Shown in pieces: positions 46,129 to 57,218 of a DNA stretch of 64,000 nucleotides. Where the stretch lies: contig CM045733.1 in assembly GCA_024760905.1 (NCBI GenBank), positions 34,835,501 to 34,899,500 of the forward strand, in the 5' to 3' direction. Each line of letters opens with the position of its first letter. The stretch's first letter is position 1. A program made the translations under genes and the position numbers. Under the pieces are notes generated by a model. It was given only the letters and a program-made list of their open reading frames with translations. It did no database searches and was not told where the DNA came from. The DNA comes from Plotosus lineatus (Eukaryota > Chordata > Actinopteri > Siluriformes > Plotosidae).

Positions 46129-46309
46129 TATCTGGGGCTTATGACTCCAACAAAATAAGGGGTGTGTTTTGGATCCATGCTTTGACATTCACTATACAGT
46201 ATGTCCCATGTACCTGTAAATGCTATTTTGTCAATGTCTATTCTAAATCTCCAAGCTGCCCAATGATAATTTAGGTCAGAGAAACTTGATTTCACATTAG
46301 AGACTCAAG

Positions 46310-46810
46310 AGAGTGCTCACATTACAACTGACAATGGCAGTAACCAGTTACGTCAAGTTCTTAGATAAATATTTGCCCCATTTCAGACTAAACTTAAAAG
46401 TTTTCGAAGTCTGCGGTTGGTTCAGAATGCTACAGCTTGAATTTTGTCCAGATCACAACATTTTAATCATATCACTTCAGGATTATCTTTTCTCCATTTG
46501 TTCCCTATCCATGTTAAAAAAATACTTTAAGGTGTTGCTGTTAACTTGCAAATTTCGGAATGGTTGCACCATCATATTTGATTAACCTTATTGAGCTATA
46601 TCTGCCTGTATGCATACTCTGTTCCTAAGGCACTGGTCTTTTAGTTGTATTTGCAGTCAAAACGAAAACCATTGGTGAGCAGGCTTTTCCTTCGATACAC
46701 CAATATTGTACAACAGTCTGCCTATTGATGTTAGGCAGGCTTGTTTATTTGAGGCACTTAAAGCAAGGCTTCAGATTCATCTGCTTTCTGCTAAGTGTAA
46801 ATTGTAATTT
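46310..46810 (+). pseudogene. L2/Rex1-like LINE C-terminal remnant
   Basis: Plus-strand decayed coding text with the order expected at the carboxyl end of L2/Rex1-type LINE proteins. It shows a 'LRLVQNATA' block near 46408-46440, 'DHITSG' near 46455-46475, 'VLLLTCK' near 46535-46550, and a last part around 46660-46800 with EQAFPS and LKQGFRFI. Many frame changes; no polymerase catalytic site. Dead and old. Confidence 0.6.
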
Positions 46811-46989
46811 ATAATTTATGCTGCTGTACAATGTTTTGATTTAAACACATTTTATAAATAGATTAAAATAAATTATTTACCATAAAAGGAAATATCACAT
46901 ACAGGAAACATGATAAATGAAAGCATGTAAAATGCAATGTCCCTCAGTAAGAATTGTGTCTGTATTAAAATTGAAACATAGTACACACT

Positions 46990-48466
46990 TACAGTTCTGT
47001 GCAAAAGTTTTTGCCTGACCAATTTCTGACATTTGTTGCATGTTTGTCACTGTCATCCATTTCAAATCAAGTAAACCTAAATATTATACAAAGATAAAAC
47101 ACAAGTAAACACAAAATGCAGTTTTCAGTGCCAATTGCATTCATTAAAGGGGGGGGGGGGGGGGCATCTGAACCTACCAGGGTCATGTAAATAAGTAATT
47201 GCCCCACTAAACCTAATTGCTGGTTAAACCAGCTTTTGCAGCAATAACTGCAGTCAAGTGTTTGCGATAAGAGGCGATGAGTCTTTCACATCATTGTGAT
47301 GGAATTTTGGCCCACTCTTCTCTGCAGAATTGTTTAAGATCAACCAGATTGGGTGGTTTTAGGTCAACATCTTTGTAAGGTCATGTCACAGCATCTCAAT
47401 AGGGTTCAAGTCGGGACTTTGACTAGGTCACTCGAAAACCATCATTTTGTTCTTATTTAGCCATTCAGAAGTGGACTTACTGGTGTGCTTTGGATCATTG
47501 TCTTGCTGCAGAACCCAGGTGCACTTTAGCTTGAGGTCTTGAACTGATGGACGAACATTCTTCACCAAGATTTATTGGTAGCTAGCAAAATTCATGGTTC
47601 CATCCATCAAGACAAGTCGCCCAGGTCCTGAAGCAGCAAAGCAGGCCCAGATCATCACACTTCCACCACCATGTTTTACTGTTGGTACAATGTTCTTTTT
47701 AACAAATGCAGTGTTCCTTTTGCGCCAGATGTAACATTTATCCCAAAAAGTTCAACTTTAGTTTCATCAGTCTAGAGGACATTTCCCCAAAAGCTTTGGG
47801 GATGATCAAGATGATTCTTAGCAAAAAGTGAGTCGTTGTTTTTGGATCTTTGTGACTTCTCCGGTTCATCTGTGCCATGCTCTTGGAGTAATTTTGATAA
47901 GTTGGCCACTCCTGGGAAGGGTCACCACTGTGCCGTACCTTCTCAATTTATGGATAATGGCTCTAACAGTGGTCCGCCGGAGTCCCAAAGATTTACCAAT
48001 GACTTTGTATCCTTTCCCAGACTGAGATATCTCTATAGTTTTCTTTGCTATTTGCTCTTGAAGCTCACTGGATCACGGCATGATGATGTGTGTTCAGTAT
48101 GTCCTACCTCAACTTGTCAGACAGGTTTTATGTCAGGGATCTCCTGATTGGAAATGTCTGGCAGCAATCAGGCCTGAGTGTGGCCATGAAATTAAACTAT
48201 TTTCCCCAAAATAATTGGATTAATCACAACTCCCTCATCTTTTAACAACGGGGGCAATTAGTTTTTCACAGAGGTTCATGTAGGTTTGGATAGGATTTTT
48301 GTCTTAACAAATAAAATCACAACGAGACAACTGAAATTTTTGAATACTTTGGTTATCTTTGTGTAATGTTTAAATTTGTTTGATGATCTCAAAAAGTTAA
48401 GTGGAACAAAGGTGTAACAAAGTAAAAAAAATCAGTAAAGGGTAAAAACATTTGCACAGCACTGTA
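46990..48466 (-). mobile_element. Tc1-like transposon, complete by its ends
   Basis: Element 46992-48464 flanked by TA (46990-46991 and 48465-48466). Terminal repeats: CAGTTCTGTGCAAAAGTTTT on the left and, inward from the right, CAGTGCTGTGCAAATGTTTT. The decayed transposase on the minus strand includes a HGGGSVMIWACF motif (plus-strand region about 47650-47685) and an upstream helix-turn-helix part near 47960-48080. A run of 18 G at 47147-47164 interrupts the left part. No long frame remains, so it is inactive. Confidence 0.9.
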
Positions 48467-48540
48467 GTATTTTGAACACTAACTGGTTGATTCACTTAAT
48501 TATTCAAAAGAAAAATACTATTTATTTATTTATTTTTTAA

Positions 48541-48890
48541 ATCACCAGAGGGCCCCCAGGTGGTGCATTGACAAGGTATGCATTTATTAACCCAGAGCTT
48601 GCAACTTCAAATCCTGGTTAATTGCAAGCTAATCATATGTGTTTATGGGCTTATTCATATGGGGTGGCAAATCACACTTTCTTTTTGAGTGTGGTAGACT
48701 ATCCCCAAATTCCAATACTGCAGTTCAAAAAGAGATAGGTGGCTAGCATCATATGTCACAGAGAGGGGGGTGTACATATTTTTGCCACTCTCTGGTTGGT
48801 GGTAGTCATGTGATAGGGAAGACAATACCTGATGGATGGGAATTGGATAGGGAGAAAATTGGGGGTAAATCCCAAAATAATACATTAATA
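48541..48890 (+). mobile_element. tRNA-derived SINE (SINE-C), diverged
   Basis: Same block order as 15.95-16.37 kb: 'aggtggtgcattgacaaggt' head, 'gcttgcaacttcaaatcctg' B-box region, 'agactatccccaaattccaa', 'gtcacagagaggggggtgta' and 'ctctggttggtggtagtcat', with the ending 'gggaattggatagggagaaa'. Confidence 0.72.
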
Positions 48891-49036
48891 AAAGCACCAG
48901 AAGATAATTAAAGTGTTAGATTAACAGCTTGGTGAATGTGTGGGGCTTTAATTTTCATTTCAAGACATCCAGCTGTTGACCAGTTTGAGTAATCGGGGGA
49001 ATTCATTCTCCCAACTGATTCCCAAGAGAGAAGACT

Positions 49037-49495
49037 CATCATCATCATCATCACCTTCTTCTTCTTCTTCTTCTTCTTCAGCTTGACCTGGGGCCAGGGC
49101 ATGGGGGTAGTAGCCTATGCAGTGAGGTCCAGACATCCCTCTCCCCAGCCACTTCCTCTGGCTCTTCAGGGATGAGACACCAAGGAGTTCCCAAACAAGC
49201 CAAGAAACATAGTCTCTCTGGCATGTTCAGGGTTGACCCCAAGGCCTCTCCCTGGTTGGACATGAACAAAATACTACACCAGGGAGGTGTTCAGGAGGCA
49301 TTCTAATCAGATGCCCGATCCACCTCAACTGGTTTCTCTCAATGTGGTGGAGCAGCGGTTCTACTCTAGCTCCTCTTGGATGGCGTTTTCACCCTATCTC
49401 TAAGGGAGCGCCCTGCCATCCTGGGCAGGAAGCTCATTTCAGCCGGTTGTATCCACAATCTTCTTCTTTCAGTCATTAACCAAAGCTTGCCCTAA
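49037..49495 (-). mobile_element. Rex3 LINE 3' end
   Basis: Minus strand. Terminal simple repeat (ATC)n(TTC)n at about 49037-49079, then Rex3 reverse text: 'cctctccccagccacttcct', 'taatcagatgcccgatccac', 'tctctaagggagcgccctgc', 'aggaagctcatttcagccgg'. Possibly the same original copy as the piece at 50.74 kb, separated by later insertions. Confidence 0.85.
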
Positions 49496-49907
49496 GCTCG
49501 CTATTATTTTTTTTTCAAATTATCAACTACTCTTCCTAGATCCCACAGACATTAAAACATGAAAACATAAGACAGGTAAATCAACCATATAATAAAATAA
49601 AAACATTTATTTTATGACCACTCATGTCTAGAACAATATCAGTTCATGAGAACACAGGAGAGTATGGAACTTGGTCATATTTTGTGGAATGACTTAGTTG
49701 TTTTTGTAACTGTATGTAAAATGTATTATGCTGCAACAATTAAATGCCAAGAAAGGTGAAAACTGGCTTCATGGCTAATGTTTTGGTTCAGTCCTCAGGA
49801 AGTAAAAGTGAAAGAGCAGATAAAAGTACTTTCTTCTTTCATGATGCAATTGTGATTGGTGTTGCTGAGAGCTACTGTAGGCTGCCTGAATTAATACTTA
49901 CGTTTAT
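49496..49907. other. Intergenic sequence, nothing recognised
   Basis: No gene or family recognised. Confidence 0.4.
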
Positions 49908-49990
49908 TCATTCATTCATTTTTTTGAACCGCTTAATCCTAATTATGGTCGTGGGGAGGCTAGCGCCCATATCAGCCAACTCTTGGCGGT
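49908..49990 (-). mobile_element. SINE-A-type 3' end (of a disrupted SINE-B)
   Basis: (ATTC)n, then 'gcttaatcctaattatggtc' and 'ggctagcgcccatatcagcc'. The matching head lies 620 bases away at 50613-50735. Confidence 0.75.
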
Positions 49991-49994
49991 AACA

Positions 49995-50612
49995 TTTGTT
50001 ACAGATAGGAAAATTTAGATTATTGCAATTGCCCTGTGAAACCAGCAAAGCACAACAGACCAGGACATTAACTATGTACAATTTAATAATATGAACAAAA
50101 TATGACAAACTTCACATTATTTACAACTTAGACCTAAACCATATACAAATTAACCAAGGGTCCCATAGTCACAAAGCCCCTGCAGCAGGGTAAATTTAGT
50201 GATGGCACATGTGCTGGCAGGGAAAGGCTTGCCATCCCTCGTGGGTGATGCATGGCCGTGGATGCTGGACTGTGTCGATGAAGTCCCGAACGGTGGTTCC
50301 ATGATCCACCTTGGATGACTTCCCCCCTTGGATGAACTGCCTGAAGAGCCTGGAGGAGACTGTAAGAGATGGGAGGAGACTGGAAGACTGTAGTCAGTCG
50401 GCCACCTGTCCTTAATATAGATTCCACAAACCAAGTTGAACAAGACCAGGCAAGCTCAGACAAGCCCCAACATGTTTGTGTTGTTCCTCCCCTCTGTTGC
50501 TCCTCCCCTCCAGTCCTCTATGAAAAATTACAGCCTCCCACAGCTGAGTCACACCACGTGACTCTCTTCCATTGTGTTTATATTTACATTCACCCAAAAA
50601 GGTAAATACTCA
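49995..50612. mobile_element. Unidentified insertion, possibly an LTR
   Basis: About 615 bases separating two ends of a SINE. The insert starts TGTTACAG and ends CTCATAACA, so the termini are TG and CA with a short inverted similarity, as in LTRs. It contains a palindromic 'gagtcacaccacgtgactc' at about 50547-50565. No target duplication was found and part of the SINE is missing, so the LTR reading is tentative. Confidence 0.35.
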
Positions 50613-50735
50613 TAACAGTTCTTTTACATGAAGCTCCCACTTTAGAGAGTGAGAGACAAGTCTGGCTTTTGATAACCCAGTTAGCTGCACTGGAGTACAG
50701 CAGTGACAACCCGCTGAGAGTGGGGCTTGAATCCC
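50613..50735 (-). mobile_element. SINE-B head (of a disrupted copy)
   Basis: Reverse: 'gttcttttacatgaagctcc', 'ttttgataacccagttagct', 'tgagagtggggcttgaatcc'. At 50735 it passes without spacer into Rex3 sequence. Confidence 0.8.
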
Positions 50736-52035
50736 ATAGAACAGAATTGGTGACAAAGGACAGCCTTGGTGGACTCCAACCTTCACCGGAAATGCATTTG
50801 ATGTGTTGTTCCCAATACGGACCAAACTCTGACACCGGTGATACAGCGACCAAATGGCTCATAGCAACGGATGTGGAATGCCATACTCCCAGAGCATGCC
50901 CCACAAGATAACCTCGGGGGACACAGCCAATAACCTTCTTTAAATCTGCAAAATACATGTGGACAGATTGGGCAAGCTCCCATGCCCCCTCCAGGTGTGG
51001 AGCATATAGAGTTGGTCAAGAGTGCCATGGCTAGGATGAAAACCACATTGTTTCTTCTGAATCCACAGTTCAACTATCAGTCAGATCCTTCTCTTCAGCA
51101 CCCCTGCAGAGCCTTTGCTTTGTAGGCTGAGGAGTGTGATTCCACAATAATTGAAACACACCCTCCAGTCCCTCTTTTGAAAAATTGGGACTACCACCCC
51201 AGTTTTCCAATCCAGAAGTACGGCCTCCAATGAGCACACAATGTTGCAGAGACATGTCAACTAAGACATTCCTACAACATCCGGAGCCCTGAGATATTCA
51301 GGGCGAATCTCATCCACCCCCAAAGCCCAACCACCAAGGAGCTTTTTGACTACCTCAGTGACTTCAGCTCCAGTGATGGGCGGACCCTCACCCAAACTCC
51401 CAGGGTCTTCCTCCTCTACAGAAGGCATGTTAGTCTTTAAACTATTCCTTCCCCGTTCTGATGTCATCTCCAGTTGAGGTGAGCAGCTCCCCACTTCCAC
51501 TGTAGACAGTATATGTGGGGAACTACCCACCGCCCACCCCCCAGTCATCAGATGGTGGTCCAGGCCAACCAATAATCGCTCTCCAGGCCCTCACCGAACT
51601 CCACACACAACTGAGATTTTGCATTGGCGACAGCTCGGGGTGCAGCATGTTTGGCCTGCCAGCACCTGTCTGTTGCCTCAGGAGTCTCAGAGGCCAAGGA
51701 AACCTGATAAGCTTCCTTTTTCAGCTGGCCGACCCTCTTCATCACAGGTGTCCACCACTGGGTTCAGGGGTTACCACCATGATAAGCACCGATGACCTTC
51801 TGGCCACAGCTATGGGCTGCTGCCTCAGCAAGAAAACATGACCCATTCGGATTCCATGTCAGCCGCCTCTTTCGGGACATGGTTGTAGCTCTGCCAGAGG
51901 TGGGGAGTTAAAGGCCTCTGTGACAATAGACTCTGCCAAACGTTCTCAGGAGTCCCTAACTACATGCTTGGGCCTGCCAGGTCTGGATATTGGCCTCCCC
52001 TGCCATCGGCGCTAGCTCACCTCCAGGTGCTTAGG
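50736..52035 (-). mobile_element. Rex3 LINE, middle part
   Basis: Minus-strand Rex3 from the reverse transcriptase palm towards the endonuclease-polymerase linker. Plus-strand landmarks: 'attggtgacaaaggacagcc' (a classic Rex3 site), 'ctccagtccctcttttgaaa', 'accaccccagttttccaatc', 'gcgaatctcatccaccccca', 'ctcagtgacttcagctccag', 'ttcatcacaggtgtccacca' and 'cctgccaggtctggatattg'. Minus frames such as 50610-50825 (VGVHQGCPLSPILFYGI) confirm polymerase coding. Disrupted by frameshifts; lacks both ends. Confidence 0.87.
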
Positions 52036-53267
52036 TGGCAAATAAATAAACAAATAAATATAAAGTCACCAAACACAGTCTTGATATGTGGGAACTGCTG
52101 TCATAGACACACCATCTCTGGTGTGTAAAGCAGTTACCACTGACTGTATTTTTAACCCTGCGATTGGAATATGTCTGCTACATAGACAGACCTGTTCTTT
52201 TTTGCCATCCTTGAAGACATTGTAAACAATCCACTGTACATCCCATGTATGAAAGGCATTTACAGAAAAATTGGACACTTTGGAGAACCTTATGTTATGG
52301 CATCAAACTGAGGCTACTGATCAGTAGAAAATGGGCAAACTAAGAGACTAGATATTTCCTGTACAAATTTTCTTCCGACACGCAGGCTGGTTAAGCAGAA
52401 AATGCAAACAACAAAACTTCCTACACCACGCCATCGAAGGGCTCAGCTCTTCTTTTCCACTGTACCTTTGCTCCCATCTGGCACTGCATCAGTGAAATGC
52501 CTGACCACACATGTAACTTTGAGTTCAAGTAGACTGAGCAGATGTGGGATCATGTCAAATCAGCACATCCAGGAAGAAGGCCAACTTCACAAGGAAACAC
52601 CAATCATCACAGAGAGGGCACATATGTATATCAGCAAGGGGATCAGGTATCGCTTTCCACCTGCAACATGCAAAACATATCAAGATTCAGCAAACTGAAT
52701 CCATGCTATATAAGACTGTACAAGGTTTTCAATAGGAACAACAAAATCACATATAGGCTCGCTCTTTCTCGACATAATTATCTGACTCATCTTTCATTAT
52801 GTTTCCCAGCTGAAGCCTCTCATTCCTGGACCTCCAGCACTGCATTTCAACACACCCCAAAACAAAACAAAAAACAACCCCTGTAACGCTTCAAAATTAA
52901 AGGACAACCTGCTTTAGCAATAGATTTTAGGCGAAGAAACCCAATACTTGCACCTCAGGTACTCAGATAAAAACCAGCAAATAAAGCACCAGCCCCAGGG
53001 GCTATTCTAGACAAATATTAAATTAAATTATCAACACACAAAGAGAATTCTCCATATACTTCCCAATATCTATTGAGGCACTCATAGTCACCTGATTTTT
53101 TACTCACACACCACATGACTACCATCCTACCTGTACTCAATTCCACCAGATCATCTGTTTAATATTTCAGGACTCTGCTTTCACACATCCTGGAAAATAT
53201 TTTGAATAGTACTCTATGACTCATGGTATCTGCCTGTGACATAGTGATTTGCACTTCCACTTTACAC
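52036..53267. other. Intergenic sequence, nothing recognised
   Basis: A palindrome shared with 27671-27692 lies at about 52108-52127, with similar sequence on its right. Frames at 52402-52886 overlap each other in several phases without domain content. Confidence 0.4.
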
Positions 53268-53515
53268 CAAGAAGAGGCTTGTTTTAAGTCCTGTGTCCTG
53301 CAAAGTTGTTTCTGTGTGGAATTTGTATTTTCTTGTTTTCCGTTGTACTTGTATAGATGTCTCTGTAGTTGCTCAGTTTCTCCCACAGTTCATAGACCTG
53401 CACATCAGGCTAATTGGTTATTTTTGATTGCTCCTGGATGTGAATGTGACTCTGAATGGTTATGTATCTGTGTTTTCCCTGCCATGAATGAGTGTCGAGT
53501 CCCTTTGTCCCCATG
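53268..53515 (+). mobile_element. SINE-A copy, diverged
   Basis: Plus: 'tgtgtggaatttgtattttc', 'tctcccacagttcatagacc', 'aggctaattggttatttttg', 'ctggatgtgaatgtgactct', 'tgccatgaatgagtgtcgag'. Confidence 0.65.
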
Positions 53516-53753
53516 AGAATAACAAAAGTTAAAATAGAAGAAGACAATCTGCATGTCCCTTTGAATCTGCTTTTGGATTAGTTTGGATGTGTTGCACAAC
53601 TGACCTATGGCTGATTGTTTATGAACTAAACTGTGATTTAGATTTGTCTGCCTGTAATTCTGCATTAAAACTTTATTTTTCACATTGTGTCCTTAGGTTT
53701 ACCTGCTTCACACCAGAGTGAGCTTAGCATACTGATTAAAAGCAGATCTCTGT

Positions 53754-53800
53754 TCAGAATCAGATTACTTTATTGATCCTGGAGGAAATGGTGTTACCTT
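53754..53800 (+). repeat. Short fish interspersed repeat piece
   Basis: 'cagaatcagattactttatt' followed by 'gatcctggaggaaatggtgt' matches a phrase I know to recur widely in fish genomes, probably a LINE/SINE 3' end. Confidence 0.5.
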
Positions 53801-54160
53801 GTAATTACCTTTTAACATTAATTATTAGTAATATTTTTAACAGACATTTTCAAAATGAAAAATAAAACAAAACAAACAAAAAACACCACACAGCATTAAA
53901 GTATGCCAATGATACAGTGCACAATGAAATGCCCATATAGAGATGCCAGGAATTATAGTTTCACTTAAAAGGAAGGGGAAACAAGATGTTCAAATTGATG
54001 ATAAGTGACATATTTCTCAAGTCTAATAGAAGATAACAAATAATACCATGATTCTTATTTAATACTGTAGCAAAATCAACTAGGAATAATAATAGTGAAA
54101 CAAGCAAACCGTCAACTTATAGCATGATGACTGTATAAAATTTTCAAAGTTGAAATTTTA
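53801..54160. other. Intergenic AT-rich sequence, nothing recognised
   Basis: No gene or family recognised. Confidence 0.4.
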
Positions 54161-54206
54161 AGGATTGAGGATTAATTGAGGATTGAGGATTGAGAATTGA
54201 GGATTA
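54161..54206. repeat. (GAGGATT)n-like tandem repeat
   Basis: About six imperfect copies of GAGGATT, some as GAGGATTAATT or GAGAATT. Confidence 0.85.
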
Positions 54207-54504
54207 ATCTTTGAAACTTAAATTAAATAATAAAAAAAACAATTAATCCAATAAATAACAATATACATTTTTAAGATCAGACTAGAATGTTTTCAGCCCA
54301 TCCTGAAATAGAATTAGAATTTAAAGCACCTTTATCTCCAAGTTCTTTGAAAAAAAATCTGTCATGCAATAATTAAAGTCTATGTAGAAAAAATATTTAT
54401 GAAATGTATAAGTCAAGACTGAGGCCTCATCATGGGTAGTAACTGGACAGTGGACAGGGAATAGATTTCTTAAGGTTGTAAATAAACTACTACTGACTTC
54501 TGCT

Positions 54505-54822
54505 CAGGGCTGTGTCTCCTTACTTCTGCTTGATTTTACTGCAGCATTTTACATTGCTCATCATACTATTTTCCTTAATAGATTGGTAAATGTTTAATGC
54601 AGCAGCAAGAGTCCTTACTAAAATCAGAGGATTTTCCCACATCCCCCAATATATACACACTGCACTTTCTCCGAAATAAAATTTGCACGAAGTATAAAAC
54701 ATTACCATTACCCTGTAAAATGTGCCTTCTTGTCATTTATGATCCTGCACAAAATGTGCAGGCTGCATATTGTTACCTCATAAAACCCTCACAGTTAATA
54801 GCCTGCCAGTTATTCGAACATG
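54505..54822 (+). pseudogene. L2/Rex1-like LINE reverse transcriptase remnant
   Basis: Plus-strand scrap. At 54530-54590 it reads LDFTAAFYIAHHTIFLNRLV, the polymerase block that normally contains LDLSAAFDT, so the catalytic aspartate here has become tyrosine. Immediately after (54597) the text jumps to a much later block, AAARVLTKI. A deletion therefore removed most of the polymerase. The Tc1-like element starting at 54825 cuts it on the right. Confidence 0.6.
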
Positions 54823-56451
54823 TACAATTGAGTTCAAAATAATATCAGTGTTTTTAAAAAAAGTGAATGAAGCTCAATTCATCATAATGACTTTTATTTC
54901 CATGCACACAAATGCATTGGGAACACTACATATTCTATTCCAAATCAAAACATGAAGAAAAATATAAATAAAATTTGTGGTTTTCCTTTAAATAAATTGA
55001 AAAAAAGTGAATATTAGACTCTTCAATAAAGTAGCAATGTCTGTATTCTTCTTTACAAACTTAAACATTCACTGTATAAACTGAAAAATGGTTTACAAGT
55101 TTGCTTTCCTTTGAATCACTGAACTAATATAGAGTTGTATAACCACTGAGAACTGTACATCTGGGTTGCATTGAGTCAACCAACATCTGGCAACCGTGAA
55201 CAGGTATTCCAGCCCAGGATAATTGAATACACTCCATAGTTCTTCTGTATTCCTTGTTTTTGCTCAGAAACTGCATTTTTATGCCACCCCACAAGTATTC
55301 TATTGGATTAAGATCCAGGGATTGGGGCAGCCACTCCATAACATCAATCATGTTGGTCTGGAATCAAAGTGCTGCCCTTGTACTGGTGTGTTTGGGGTCA
55401 TTGTCTTGTTGGTACACCCATTTCAAGGGGATTTCCTTTTCAGCATAAGGCAGCATGACCTCTTCAAGTATTCTGATATATTCAAACTGATCCATGATCC
55501 CTGGTATGCGATAAACAGGTCCAACTCCGTAGTATGAGAAACTTCCCCATATCACTATGCTTCACTGTTTTCACAGTGTATTGTGGCTTGAATTCAGTGA
55601 TTGGGGGGTCGTCTGACAAACTGTCTCTAGCATCTAGATCAAAAAAGAACAAGCTTACTTTCATCAGTGAACAAAATGTTGCACCATTTCTCTTCAGGCC
55701 AGTCACTGAGCTCTTTGGAAAACTGTAACCTCTTCAGCATATGTCTTTTTTATCCAGTGGGACTTTGTGGGGGATTCTTGCCGATCGATCAGCTTCACAC
55801 AGGCATCTTTTAATTATAACTGTACCCACAAGTAACTTTATACCTTCCTTGCTCTTCATGGAGCCAACTATTTGCTCTGAGTTCTTCGCACTTCAATCCA
55901 TTCTAATGGTTGTTTTTCACTTTCTCCCAGTTCTTTCAGGTTTCTGTTGCTATTTTAAAGCAGTTGCAATAATTATAGCTGAGCATCTTCTCATTTTCTA
56001 CAGTTCTTTAAATGTTTTCTCCTCTCCAATCAACTTTTTATTCAAGATGCTCCTTTTGAGCTATGGCTGTAATGACCCATTTTCCTCAGAATTTCAATGA
56101 AGTATTCATTCATTCAAAAAGCATTCAGAAATGCTCTATAACCAGTATGTACAACATTTGCTGCAATTTGTTCTTAAATTATGGCGACAATTGGTATCTG
56201 TTTGTCAAAGAATGATTGGCCTCACTGATTAAATTACACACTGCTATTATTTTGAATATGCACCTTTCAATTAGTGATTCAATTACACTGAATCAGCAGC
56301 ATTAAATATCAAGACTGTTGGGCCTGTTGGATTCTATTACTCTATTACTCCTGCTAGTAATTATTTGCCATGAAGAAATATAATTTCTCCCCAAAACAAT
56401 AATTGATCAGATTAGTGATGTTGGACTGCTATTATTTTGAACACAACTGTA
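54823..56451 (-). mobile_element. Tc1-like transposon, complete by its ends
   Basis: Element 54825-56449 flanked by TA. Left terminus CAATTGAGTTCAAAATAATA; right terminus, inward, CAGTTGTGTTCAAAATAATA. The minus-strand transposase keeps the three catalytic neighbourhoods, LFTDESKL near 55650-55675, WVYQQDNDPKHTS near 55385-55425 and LDLNPIEYLWGGIK near 55265-55310. They lie in different frames with stops between, so the gene is dead. About 1.6 kb, slightly longer than the neighbours. Confidence 0.92.
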
Positions 56452-57218
56452 CTTATTTTAATAAGCTTTTATGATGTAAAGGATCAGATCTTGGAGTTCC
56501 CGAACAGAGAGAATTCAGATAAACTACTTTGTTTGGATGCTGTTAATCCCCCATGCTCACATGTTCACCCAGGTCTGTTGATAGTAATGTGGCCGATTAC
56601 CTTAAATCACAGTTTGCCCTTATAACTTTCTTCTGGTAGTCTTGTTGTGGATATGCAGTCATAATTACTTTTTCTGCAGTACTAATTGCTCTGTTCTTAT
56701 TATTACATTTTTATGAGCATACATACCCCCTCTCTCTATCTTGAGGTACACTTGTAGATTCCCCAAAATGTTATATTTCTGCTCCTAGGGCCTTTGCAAT
56801 TCATCATGAAGTGCTATTGCTAGTTGAAGTTGTCATCTTAAAAAGCTTCATTATCATCTTGCTCCTGTAGATGATGTTCTATATAGGCCTAAATATACAC
56901 TCAGAAACTGTGATGATGATGTGGACTGATGGATGACTGTAGAACAGTAATTGCACCTCTAATTGTATTGCAGAAAAGCTTCTGGGCTTATTTATTACAT
57001 GGTTCCTATGGCTTCATCTCACGGTTAGATTTGATTTTTACCCTGGTAACAGGAAATACAGTGACTTTTATATACATAAGCTTTAATACATGGACCCTCT
57101 TGAAACAATGAGCACTTATGGGCCGAACTACAACTAATTTCCCGTCACCCTTTTCAGTTTTCAATATCTATTTGGGAAAAAATTCCATTGATACATTAGT
57201 CAACAAAAACAGCCATGT
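56452..57218. other. Intergenic sequence, nothing recognised
   Basis: Possibly the old 3' flank of the LINE remnant at 54.5 kb; no motif supports it. Confidence 0.35.
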
